Shown here in pieces: positions 25,268 through 33,613 of a DNA stretch of 43,475 nucleotides. Each line of letters begins with the position of its first letter. Position 1 is the stretch's first letter. The notes below the pieces were generated by a model. That model was not told the origin of the DNA and did not search any database. It was given only the letters and a program-made list of their open reading frames with translations. The stretch lies in assembly GCA_946621465.1 (NCBI GenBank), contig CAMOOO010000011.1:1-43475 (forward strand). The letters are read 5' to 3'. The position numbers and the translations under genes were made by a program. This DNA is from an uncultured Clostridia bacterium. GTDB taxonomy: Bacteria; Bacillota; Clostridia; Christensenellales; DTU072.

Positions 25268-27508
25268 TTATGAAAGGGCGATCTTCTTTTTCAGCAGGAC
25301 AAGGTCGATGATATTGGTCGCTTTGTCGCTGTTTATATCACCCGAGGAAAGGAAATCGGAGCCTTCCGGATCAATGAGCATAGTGACAAGTCCCATCAGA
25401 TCGCGGGCGTCTACCGTGTGATCCCCGGAAACGTCGCCTATGCTGACACCGCTTGCCGAAATCCCTTTTATCCTCGCATATCCCGTCGAAAGGATCGCGA
25501 CATATCGGATCTGTTTGTCGATATCAAATGTGACCGGACCGGCAAAATCAGTCGTTCCGTCCTCTATCATATTGGCTGTGGTGTAAAGATCCGCCGTGCT
25601 GTCCGAAGCAAAGATATAATAGTGATCTTCAAGTCCGCTCGCTCCCGACGACAGGGTTATGCCGTTTGATGCGTAAACTCCGTCAAGGGCGAATTCAATA
25701 CCGAGATATTTATCGTCAAGCGGCCAAATATCGTCGTGCGAGGACGTGTCGCCCTCAATCAGGTCATTTATGATTTTTTTGCCGATTTTATCGCTTTCGT
25801 TATACGATCTTTCAAAAACCGTGTTCGCGTATCTGACGCTGGTGCCGGATTTGTTTCTGTAAATTCCTTTGTAACCGCCGTATTTATCAAAAAGAAGATT
25901 GTCGCTGACACCGAGATCCCAACCGCCGGTCGCGATATATGTCCTGACCACTTCGCCGAGAGCCGAAACCTGATTTCCGGGACCGTCTGTCAGGAAAGGC
26001 TCTGCGCCGAGGCTCCATGCAGTCGAGGAAAGTCCGTATTCGGTCATCAGGGAAAACAGTTTGTTATAGAAAGATTTTTCCCTGTCATTGAGATCGCTTA
26101 AGAATCCTTTTCTGTAATAAGGATTGTATTCGCCGATGAGAAGGGGTCTCTCCTTCGCCACCGCGCCGATCGCAGCGTCCCAGTTGAGAGGTTTGTTGGA
26201 ATAGATGTGAGAATCAAGAACGATCCCTCTTCCCCGCCTTTCATCGGTAAAGAGCGAATAGGCGGCGGTGTATTCTTCCACAGTCATCGACAAAGCGGAA
26301 GCCCTCTCGGCAGAGATGGCTGCAAATCCGGCGTTCGAAAGTCCCGAAAGATCAAACGCCCAGTCAATACCGCCGATAACCGCGACGTTATCGGAGTTTT
26401 CTCTGACGATATCGAGCAGCGCGGGGATACCGATACTTGTTTTTTCTCCGATCCCGGGGACAGTTACCGTACCGCCCTCATAGTAGATCTGCCAATCACT
26501 TATCGGTTCGTTCAGCAGTCCGTACATAACGAGATCGTTTTCATCGTAGCAGGGCGCCGCGACTCTCCAGAACGCCTCGATGTCGTCGTAAACGCCCGAA
26601 TAGGCATGGCAATCGAGGATAACGGGCGTTCCGGTCGAAGTTATGGTTGTTATAAATCCGTCGATCAGGTCGCGGTACTGCTGCGCGGTTCTGTAAACAG
26701 ACTGACCGGAGCCGGAACCCGTTCCGCCGTAAAGATAAACATTCGGATCGACCGGCAGACGGATGATATCGCACCGCCAGTCAAACAGCGCGGTGTTAAG
26801 AGCGTGATGAGCATTGGATTTTCCGGAAGAGGTGCTTCCGTCACCGTAGGAACTCCAGGAAAACTGCGGAACGTTGACCCCGCGCAAAACCTTCGCCCTT
26901 TCGGCAACTATGATATTTCTGCCCTGCGTTCTGACACCCGAGTCGGTCACCGGCTCCTCGGTCTCCTCGATCGCATCGGTGCCGTAAAGTTCAAATTCCT
27001 TAACCCTTTGGTTGCCGTTGTAAGCGGTACAGATATATGCAATATAACGAATGTTTTTACCTATCGCAACATCAACCGCCGCATTACCGCAAACAACATT
27101 TTCCGCCACTATGTTTTCTGTATCATAAAGGTCGCCTATATTTGACGAAGCATATATTTTGTAGGTATCCCTATAATTATCGTAACCCGAGTAAATCGTT
27201 GTTTTCTCGCAATAATAATCATTATCAAGGGTAAAAACTACGCCGACATAAGACGGCTCGCTCCAATCAAGCGCACCGTAAACATCGCAGTGGTTTACCC
27301 TGTCGCCGTCAGCAATTTTAGACAAAGCACCGTTACCGTCAAACCGCCCGTTTAACTTTACATATCCGGTTGAAACGGTCATTGTTATACCCTGCGCCGA
27401 CGAAATATGTTCTGGGAAAATATTAGGTATGCTTTCATCGGCAAAGCAGACCGAAAAGGTCGCTAAAGTCAGAATAAGACAAAGCAAAGCGGCTATCTTA
27501 TTTTTCAT
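25268..27508 (-). CDS. Dockerin-bearing GH5 glycanase with discoidin-like modules
   Basis: 746 residues from ATG 27508, placed by AAAGGAG 6 bases upstream and by the signal peptide (1-22) that starts there. A discoidin-like module (about 35-178) is followed by a GH5 barrel (about 195-545) with acid/base E334 (GLLNEP) and nucleophile E460 (LLIGEY). A second discoidin-like module (about 570-685) and a type I dockerin (about 690-746) follow. The dockerin shows two calcium loops, GDVSGDHTVDARDL and GDINSDKATNIIDL. It should be secreted and docked to a cohesin scaffold encoded elsewhere. It is a paralogue of the two other GH5 genes. It lies downstream of the DUF4886-dockerin gene behind a hairpin that leaves no room for a promoter. 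Confidence 0.85.
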   Translation of the reverse strand: MKNKIAALLCLILTLATFSVCFADESIPNIFPEHISSAQGITMTVSTGYVKLNGRFDGNGALSKIADGDRVNHCDVYGALDWSEPSYVGVVFTLDNDYYCEKTTIYSGYDNYRDTYKIYASSNIGDLYDTENIVAENVVCGNAAVDVAIGKNIRYIAYICTAYNGNQRVKEFELYGTDAIEETEEPVTDSGVRTQGRNIIVAERAKVLRGVNVPQFSWSSYGDGSTSSGKSNAHHALNTALFDWRCDIIRLPVDPNVYLYGGTGSGSGQSVYRTAQQYRDLIDGFITTITSTGTPVILDCHAYSGVYDDIEAFWRVAAPCYDENDLVMYGLLNEPISDWQIYYEGGTVTVPGIGEKTSIGIPALLDIVRENSDNVAVIGGIDWAFDLSGLSNAGFAAISAERASALSMTVEEYTAAYSLFTDERRGRGIVLDSHIYSNKPLNWDAAIGAVAKERPLLIGEYNPYYRKGFLSDLNDREKSFYNKLFSLMTEYGLSSTAWSLGAEPFLTDGPGNQVSALGEVVRTYIATGGWDLGVSDNLLFDKYGGYKGIYRNKSGTSVRYANTVFERSYNESDKIGKKIINDLIEGDTSSHDDIWPLDDKYLGIEFALDGVYASNGITLSSGASGLEDHYYIFASDSTADLYTTANMIEDGTTDFAGPVTFDIDKQIRYVAILSTGYARIKGISASGVSIGDVSGDHTVDARDLMGLVTMLIDPEGSDFLSSGDINSDKATNIIDLVLLKKKIALS

Positions 27509-27527
27509 AAAATCTCCTTTTTGAAAA

Positions 27528-27561
27528 CGCCATTCTGCAAATTTCGGCATGCAGAATGGCG
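27528..27561 (-). terminator. Hairpin between two dockerin genes (weak terminator or attenuator)
   Basis: A perfect 12-bp inverted repeat, CGCCATTCTGCA (27528-27539) against TGCAGAATGGCG (27550-27561), loop 10 bases. On the minus strand it is followed only by TTTT and then directly by the AAAGGAG of the GH5 gene. The short T tract suggests partial termination or mRNA processing. Confidence 0.65.
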
Positions 27562-27581
27562 ATAAACTGTTTACAAACTAA

Positions 27582-30500
27582 TTATGCTTCAACACTCGCA
27601 ATAAGTTTTTTAAGCCCAATAAGGTCTAAAATATTGATATAACCGTCGTTGTTTACATCGGCAAGTGTTGCGTCATACTCGGTGTCTTCCTTATCAATAA
27701 GAACATCAACAAGTGTTGCGAGGTCTTCTGCGTTGATAGAGCCGTCGAAGTCGAGGTCGCCGTAACTCTTATAGTATCTTGCAGCCTTGTTCGCACAAGC
27801 GGTCAGTTCTGCAACATTGTTATCGGCATTGATATACGGATGTGAAGCAAAAGCACTTTCGGAGCATTGAATATCAAACAGGGCGTCAACATAAGCCACA
27901 CCTGCAAGGTACTGACCTTGAGTATTTGCGTGCTGCCAATGGCCGTCATCCTCATTCGGATATGTAGCGCTGTCCATAAGTTCACGGGCATATTCAAACG
28001 CAAGACCGGAAGCGATAATTCCAAGTCCGTTTTCACGCGCCGCTCTCTCGGCGTTCGCTTTAATGTTTGCGAAATCGGAAGCAGCCCATTCGCCCCAACG
28101 CCATACTTCGTGGAACATAAGTTTAGCGTCCGGACAAGCGGTATGAACATAGTCTACCAACTCGTCGAGGTAAGCAAATGTTTCATAACTGCGGGATGAA
28201 GAACTCTCCTGCTGGAATACTATTACATCCCAGTCCATATAATCGAGGGCTTCGTCTATGGTTGCGCCGTGTTCTGCGTTCGGATTATCAACAGTAGTTC
28301 CGCTGCCGTCCTTGATTGTAGTTCTTGTAACACCGCCGTTACCGTCGGGAGCAGTTACCTGGAACTTAAATCCGGGTATGTCGTTTATAGCGGCATCGTA
28401 ATGCTTTTCAATCGAGCAGGAAGGTGATTTTAAGTAACCGAATGTAAGTTCCCTGCCGTTTGCGAGCGCTATTTCGGTAGCATAAATCGAAGTGTTTTCC
28501 GAATAACTGTTGCCGATTGTAAGGACGGAAAGTGAAGTTGTCGGTGCTTCGGAAGCATTAGGATCAGCGGTCCATGCCTCGAACTCTGCAATACGGGCAC
28601 AGTATAATTCAACACCGCTTATAAGGAATGTAACAAATCTTACATTCTTGCCGACATTTATCGTCTGAACGGTACCATCACATTCAATTCCCGTTGCAAT
28701 GCAGTTTGCCTCGTTATAAAGCGTATCAATATTATTGGAAGCATAAATATCAAATGTATCTACGCTTGTCGTATAACCGGAATAGATTTTAAATTCGCCT
28801 ATATAGTAGTCGTTGTCAAGAGTATATTCAACGCCTATGTATCTTGCCGGATCCCAGTCAAGACCCGAATAGCAGTCATAGGTCGTTCCTGTAACGCCGT
28901 CGGTAAGTAACGGAATGGTTTCGGCGTCTATCTTTGTCGCATCGCCTACATTATGGCTTGTGGGATAGAACTGAATGCAGCGGGATGAAACAATATGATC
29001 CGCTTCGTTTAAAAGTACATTTTCGGAAGCAAAAGGCTCTTCGGGTTTTTCTACGCCTTCAGGATCAGCTGTCCAGAGTTGGAATTCTTTTGCTCTTCCG
29101 TAGGTTTCGTAAACTACCGCAAAGTATTTGATATATTTGTTGATTTGAACCGTCTGCGGCATATCGGTACAAACAAGACTTGTTGCAACCTTGTTTGCAG
29201 CCGTATAGAGAGTGTCAATATCAGCCGAAGCATAAACGCTTACCGTATCGGGAATTGCGTCAAATCCCGAATAGATAATGGCGTTGCCGATATAATAATA
29301 GTCGTCTAATGTATACTCGCCGCCAAAATACTGGGTCGGATCACTGTAGGGTTCCGAAATATCGTGATGCGTGCTTGTATCTCCGTCTACAGAATAAGCC
29401 AAAACACCGTGGGTATCGAAAACCGAATCGTCAGTAACTGTACCGGTATCGGGGAAGAGTTTTACAGCCTTTGAAGAAGCAAGGTGCGTTTCGAGTACAT
29501 TTTCGGTGATAAAGCCTTCGATTTTCTCGGCAGACCATGCCTCGAACTCGGCAACACGCATATTACCGTTATAGTCCGTGCAGACAAACACAATATAGGA
29601 AACGCTCTTGTTTACCGTAAATTCAACAGCAGAACCATTGCAGGTCTTTTCGCCGAGAAGGTTTTGCGGAGCAAAAAGGTCAGCCTCAGAGTCTGAAGCG
29701 TATACTCTCCATGTTTCTTCAAGTCCGCTCGCTCCGGAATAAACCTTAACGGTTCTTATAATTGTTTCGTCTTCAAGAGTAAACTTAGCGCCTACATAAC
29801 GAGCAGGATCCCAGTCAAGTGCGCCGTAAACATCGACAGTATCTGCATTATTGCCGTCTGTAACCGTTGCAATTTTTTCAGCGGTAAAGCGGTCAGAATT
29901 ATCAGAAACCGCTTCTGTTGAAGCGTTCATTAAAATACCTGTGGAAGAAGAAACTCCGGTTCTTAAAACATTTGAAGGCTCAAAAGGTCTTTCAACGCCC
30001 GAATCATCGGCTGTATAAATACGGAACGCTCTTACACGCATATTGCCGTTATAATTGTTTACCAAAGCAACGTACTTTGCAAAAACATTTGCCTGCAACT
30101 GAATACCCATTGCCTTTGTACATACGAGTTCTTCGCCAACAATTGAAGACTCGTCGTAGAGAAGCGAAAGATCGTTTGAAGCATATATTGTCCATGTTTC
30201 ATCGTAAGTATTATTTGCATTATAAATAGCGGAGTCAATATCAATTCTTCCTATATAATAGGAATTATCAAATGTGAACTGAACACCCATACTGTAACCG
30301 GAAACTGTTTTCCAGTCCTTATGCGATGCAGTAAGGTTGGTAAGAGCATAAGGCAGATATGTATTTATATTTGTAGCGTTTGTATCATCCGCCGCAACAC
30401 CGTTTTGTACCTTAACAGGCTTTGCCTCAACTAATTTTTCGGCGTCGTTTGTCAAATCAACCGCCCTAAATGTATTTTCGGGGTCAGCGCTGTAAACTTC

Positions 30501-31040
30501 AATTTCTTTAAGTCTCGAAGTTGTATCGGCATTCAAAGCGTTTTGCATAATAATAGCAATATAACGGATATTTTTGTTCACTACAACGGTCTGCTTCTTT
30601 CCGTCGCACAAAATAAGTGTCTTGTTTACATTTCTGTAAAGCGATGAAAGGTCATCCGAAGCATACACATTATAATACATCGGGAGATTTTCATAATCGC
30701 CGTAAATATCAATGCGTCCTACAAATGACTCTTCGGTCAAAGAGAACTGACCGCCGAACCAACGGTAATCGCCTGCGGAAAACGCATATACATCCGTTGC
30801 GGTATTCCTGTCGCCGTCGGTCATATTGCTAAGCCAAGCGGCGGACACTCTTGCCGAACCGTCCGCAGTTCCTAAACTGTTAGCATAATAAAGAATGGGC
30901 GACGCCGAATCAAGTTTTGTTTGAAGAAGATTTTCCTCTTGAAACTCGCCTTCAGCGAAAACTGCCATCGGGATACATACAATAAGTAATATCGCCGACA
31001 ATAAAAGTGCCAGGATTTTGCGCGCTGTAGAAGTTTTCAT
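27582..31040 (-). CDS. Discoidin-like module array with DUF4886 (SGNH-like) domain and type I dockerin
   Basis: 1152 residues from ATG 31040, preceded by AGGAGG at 8 bases; the frame extends to 31103 without a better start. A signal peptide (about 1-30) is followed by five discoidin-like modules (to about 830), a DUF4886 domain (about 833-1085) and a dockerin (about 1090-1152) with loops GDLDFDGSINAEDL and ADVNNDGYINILDL. DUF4886 blocks seen are VLTIGNSYSENTS, WDVIVFQQESSSS and HWQHANTQGQYLAG. It parallels the 1462-residue protein at 3072, with a dockerin in place of the membrane helix. By eye the gene is somewhat AT-richer than its neighbours. A cohesin-docked glycan esterase or binding protein is the inferred role. 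Confidence 0.78.
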   Translation of the reverse strand: MKTSTARKILALLLSAILLIVCIPMAVFAEGEFQEENLLQTKLDSASPILYYANSLGTADGSARVSAAWLSNMTDGDRNTATDVYAFSAGDYRWFGGQFSLTEESFVGRIDIYGDYENLPMYYNVYASDDLSSLYRNVNKTLILCDGKKQTVVVNKNIRYIAIIMQNALNADTTSRLKEIEVYSADPENTFRAVDLTNDAEKLVEAKPVKVQNGVAADDTNATNINTYLPYALTNLTASHKDWKTVSGYSMGVQFTFDNSYYIGRIDIDSAIYNANNTYDETWTIYASNDLSLLYDESSIVGEELVCTKAMGIQLQANVFAKYVALVNNYNGNMRVRAFRIYTADDSGVERPFEPSNVLRTGVSSSTGILMNASTEAVSDNSDRFTAEKIATVTDGNNADTVDVYGALDWDPARYVGAKFTLEDETIIRTVKVYSGASGLEETWRVYASDSEADLFAPQNLLGEKTCNGSAVEFTVNKSVSYIVFVCTDYNGNMRVAEFEAWSAEKIEGFITENVLETHLASSKAVKLFPDTGTVTDDSVFDTHGVLAYSVDGDTSTHHDISEPYSDPTQYFGGEYTLDDYYYIGNAIIYSGFDAIPDTVSVYASADIDTLYTAANKVATSLVCTDMPQTVQINKYIKYFAVVYETYGRAKEFQLWTADPEGVEKPEEPFASENVLLNEADHIVSSRCIQFYPTSHNVGDATKIDAETIPLLTDGVTGTTYDCYSGLDWDPARYIGVEYTLDNDYYIGEFKIYSGYTTSVDTFDIYASNNIDTLYNEANCIATGIECDGTVQTINVGKNVRFVTFLISGVELYCARIAEFEAWTADPNASEAPTTSLSVLTIGNSYSENTSIYATEIALANGRELTFGYLKSPSCSIEKHYDAAINDIPGFKFQVTAPDGNGGVTRTTIKDGSGTTVDNPNAEHGATIDEALDYMDWDVIVFQQESSSSRSYETFAYLDELVDYVHTACPDAKLMFHEVWRWGEWAASDFANIKANAERAARENGLGIIASGLAFEYARELMDSATYPNEDDGHWQHANTQGQYLAGVAYVDALFDIQCSESAFASHPYINADNNVAELTACANKAARYYKSYGDLDFDGSINAEDLATLVDVLIDKEDTEYDATLADVNNDGYINILDLIGLKKLIASVEA

Positions 31041-31131
31041 AAAAATAGCCTCCTGATAAATTTTCAAATCAAAGGTTCGGCAGACATACCGACTCCTTTT
31101 CATTTTTTACAAGTTCATTTTAACAAGCGTG

Positions 31132-31137
31132 ATTATA
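31132..31137 (-). promoter_or_regulatory. Candidate -10 box for the DUF4886-dockerin gene
   Basis: An exact TATAAT on the minus strand, about 92 bases before the ATG at 31040. The hexamer 17 bases upstream is only ATGTTA, so an activator may be needed. Confidence 0.35.
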
Positions 31138-31212
31138 AAATTCTTTCTTTATTTTAACATCTTCCGGCAATTTCAACATTTTTTATCAAAAAAAGTGAAA
31201 TAGGATAAAATC

Positions 31213-31233
31213 TTTTGGGCATAAATACCAAAA
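31213..31233. promoter_or_regulatory. Inverted repeat, candidate operator
   Basis: TTTTGG (31213-31218), 9 bases, CCAAAA (31228-31233). It is centred about 62 bases upstream of the -35 of the catabolic operon promoter, a position suited to an activator or to control of the divergent gene. Confidence 0.35.
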
Positions 31234-31284
31234 ACAGGTCAAACAATTTGTCAAGCCGTTCTAAAACAATAACAAATGAAAGTG

Positions 31285-31313
31285 TTGACTTTTTGTTTAT
31301 TTGCGAATATAAT
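31285..31313 (+). promoter_or_regulatory. Strong sigma-70 promoter of the catabolic operon
   Basis: TTGACT (31285-31290), a 17-base spacer and a perfect TATAAT (31308-31313). The predicted start is near 31320, with a leader of about 105 bases before the ATG at 31425. Confidence 0.85.
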
Positions 31314-31424
31314 AATAAACGAAAACAAAGAAAATCTCACTTTCCCCGTTTTTTACATTTTTTGTCTTTTTTTCGAGAATAAATTTTTTCTTTATTTTAA
31401 CAGTACGAAAGGATGAAAAAACTT

Positions 31425-32462
31425 ATGGAAAACAGAAAAATCAACGTTGGTCTCATAGGTTCGGGTCGCGCGGGAATGATACACGCGCGAAATTTCAAGA
31501 GTTCAGTCCCGGGATCGCATATTCTTGCGGTTTGCGATCCTGTCGAGGAAGCGGCAATTTCCGCGGCGAAAGAACTCGAAATCGATACCCGGTACACCGA
31601 CTATATAAATATGATAAACGACGAGAGGATCGACGCGGTCATCATCGCCACCCCGACGAAGTATCACTGCGAGATAGCCGTTGCCGCCGCAAAGGCGAAA
31701 AAGCATATCTTATGTGAAAAGCCGATGGCAATGACGGTTGATGAATGCAACGAAATGGATAAGGCGGCGAAAGAAAACGGCGTTATCCTTCAACTTGCTT
31801 TTATGCGCCGGTTCGACGCTTCCTTCATCGCGGCGAAAGATATGATCGACGCCGGAGAAATCGGAGATGTTGTTATGGTTCGCTCAAACACAAGAGGGCC
31901 GAGCATACCCAAACCCTGGATGTACGATATATCAAAAAGCAACGGACCTTTAGCCGAGGTCAACAGTCACGATATAGATTCACTCCGCTGGTTTACGGGG
32001 AGCGATTTCAAAACCGTTTTCGCGATAGGCGGCAACTACCGCTGTCCCGACGCAAAGAAGGACTTCCCGGATTTTTATGACAATGTTGTTTTGAACGCGT
32101 CTTTCAAAAACGGTTGTCAGGGTATCATCGACGGCGCCCAGGGCGTTTTGTACGGATACGATGCCCGATGCGAGATTTTAGGAACAAAGGGCTGTATATA
32201 TTTAGGCAACACGAGAGAAAACTCGGTAACTCTCTGCAAGAGCGATATGCGCCGCAACGAGGAATATATAAATTCATGGAAGTATCTTTTCAGGGAGGCG
32301 TATCTTGAGGAGGACTGCGACTTTATAAGAGCGATCACCGAGTGCCGTCCCCCGAAGGTAACGGCATACGACGGAAAAATGGCTGTTCTCACCGTCAACG
32401 CCGGAAATCTTTCGATAAAAGAAAAAAGGATCGTTGAAATCAACGGAGATCTGCTTATATAA
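31425..32462 (+). CDS. Gfo/Idh/MocA-family NAD(P)-dependent dehydrogenase
   Basis: 345 residues from ATG 31425; the ATG at 31413 sits directly on the AAAGG site and is unlikely. The Rossmann fold opens INVGLIGSGRAGMIHARNF, followed by the signature HILCEKPMAMT (catalytic lysine) and NSHDIDSLRWFTG with the conserved histidine. The family oxidises hydroxyl groups of inositols, sugars and sugar acids. It most resembles inositol 2-dehydrogenase-like members, but substrate cannot be assigned. It heads a six-gene plus-strand operon with an alcohol dehydrogenase, a sugar kinase, an epimerase, an isomerase and an aldolase, so a role in feeding an unusual sugar or polyol into that pathway is likely. 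Confidence 0.85.
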   Translation: MENRKINVGLIGSGRAGMIHARNFKSSVPGSHILAVCDPVEEAAISAAKELEIDTRYTDYINMINDERIDAVIIATPTKYHCEIAVAAAKAKKHILCEKPMAMTVDECNEMDKAAKENGVILQLAFMRRFDASFIAAKDMIDAGEIGDVVMVRSNTRGPSIPKPWMYDISKSNGPLAEVNSHDIDSLRWFTGSDFKTVFAIGGNYRCPDAKKDFPDFYDNVVLNASFKNGCQGIIDGAQGVLYGYDARCEILGTKGCIYLGNTRENSVTLCKSDMRRNEEYINSWKYLFREAYLEEDCDFIRAITECRPPKVTAYDGKMAVLTVNAGNLSIKEKRIVEINGDLLI

Positions 32463-32470
32463 GTGGCAGT

Positions 32471-32512
32471 CGTCTGACGACCGACTCCGGCTACACGATC
32501 AGTCGTCAGACG
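32471..32512 (+). other. Inverted repeat between the two dehydrogenase genes
   Basis: CGTCTGACGAC (32471-32481) pairs perfectly with GTCGTCAGACG (32502-32512) across 20 bases. No T tract follows (TTATTATATG), so it looks more like an mRNA-stabilising or processing hairpin, or an inverted operator, than a terminator. Confidence 0.5.
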
Positions 32513-32565
32513 GTTATTATATGTAAATAAATTATACGTAACACAGCAAACAGAGGAGCAAGAAA

Positions 32566-33600
32566 ATGTTAGCAGCAAGAATGTTCGGAAAAAACGATAT
32601 CCGGGTTCAAGAAGTACCGACCCCGACCCCGGGAAGAGGAGAAATTCTCATTAAGGTCAGATCCGCCGCCGTTTGCGGCACGGATATCCGTATGATAACA
32701 AACGGCGTTGCCGGGATAGATGAAGAACACCCCCGCATACTCGGACACGAGATCGCCGGCGTTATAGAAGCGCTCGGAGAAAACGTCAGCGGTTATTCGG
32801 TCGGTCAGCGCGTGGCAATCGCGCCGAATATGGGTTGCGGAATATGCGAGCCGTGTATCCGCGGCAACGGACATCTTTGTCCCGACTATAAAGCGCTCGG
32901 AATAAATCTCGACGGCGGTTTCGCCGAATACTGCGTTGTTCCCGAAATCGCGGTCAGGGGCGGCAACGTCTGCATTCTCGACGACGGCGTCTCCTTTGAC
33001 GACGGTGCGGTCAACGAGCCGCTTTCCTGCGTCTGCAACGGATTTGAGCACGCCGACATCCGCCCCGGTGACAGAGTTCTTATAATCGGCGCGGGTCCGA
33101 TAGGAATTATGCACTGCGCCCTTGCTTTGATGGCGGGCGGCGTGGTATACTTAAGTGACATATCAAAAGACCGACTTGACTCCGCAAAGGCGATATATCC
33201 TAAAATCAACACCCTCTTCGGCGACACGAAGCAGGAACTTATGAAAGCGACAAACGGCTACGGCGCCGACGCGATCATCACCGCATGCCCCGTTCCCGCA
33301 GTTCAGTCGCTTGCGGTCGAACTTGCCGCTCTCGGCGGAAGGGTCATCTTCTTCGGCGGAATTCCCGCAGACAAAGAGCCTGTGGGAATCAACACCAACC
33401 TCGTTCACTACAAACAGTTGATCCTCTCGGGCACAACAAGGGCAAGCCTCGCTCAGTACCGCAAGACTCTCAACTACATTTCGAGCGGAGTTCTTGACAT
33501 ATCACCGCTTGTTACGGCGCATTTTGAACTGAAAGACATCAAGTCGGCTATCGACCTTGCCAAAAACGGCGTCGGTCTTAAAAACGTTCTCACATTCTGA
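32566..33600 (+). CDS. Zinc-dependent medium-chain alcohol/polyol dehydrogenase
   Basis: 344 residues. The N-terminal catalytic domain has the zinc ligand region AAVCGTDIRM and GHEIAGVIE, and the structural zinc lobe CGICEPCIRGNGHLC with four cysteines. The NAD-binding Rossmann domain reads VLIIGAGPIGIMHCALALMA. The overall pattern is of sorbitol, threonine or galactitol dehydrogenases, which interconvert a secondary alcohol and a ketone. GAGG lies 8-11 bases before the ATG. In the operon it probably produces the ketose or keto-intermediate used by the FGGY kinase and the 3-epimerase encoded next. Cofactor and substrate are not resolved. Confidence 0.88.
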   Translation: MLAARMFGKNDIRVQEVPTPTPGRGEILIKVRSAAVCGTDIRMITNGVAGIDEEHPRILGHEIAGVIEALGENVSGYSVGQRVAIAPNMGCGICEPCIRGNGHLCPDYKALGINLDGGFAEYCVVPEIAVRGGNVCILDDGVSFDDGAVNEPLSCVCNGFEHADIRPGDRVLIIGAGPIGIMHCALALMAGGVVYLSDISKDRLDSAKAIYPKINTLFGDTKQELMKATNGYGADAIITACPVPAVQSLAVELAALGGRVIFFGGIPADKEPVGINTNLVHYKQLILSGTTRASLAQYRKTLNYISSGVLDISPLVTAHFELKDIKSAIDLAKNGVGLKNVLTF

Positions 33601-33613
33601 AAAGGATAAAACT

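Larger units (their letters stand above)
31041..31424. other. Divergent intergenic region between the dockerin protein gene and the catabolic operon
   Basis: 384 bases, strongly AT-rich, no gene seen. It holds the strong plus-strand promoter at 31285-31313, an inverted repeat at 31213-31233, and on the minus strand a TATAAT (31137-31132) with a poor -35 that may drive the dockerin protein gene. A pair of GTCAA words at 31239 and 31250 lies near the inverted repeat. Confidence 0.6.

Noticed and set aside
26207..27145. 312-residue frame opposite the dockerin GH5 gene
   Set aside because: It is antisense to the GH5 barrel with no recognisable domain; the codon pattern of the real strand explains it.
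32471..32512. Intrinsic terminator between the two dehydrogenases
   Set aside because: The stem is perfect but no T tract follows, so it is recorded only as an inverted repeat.
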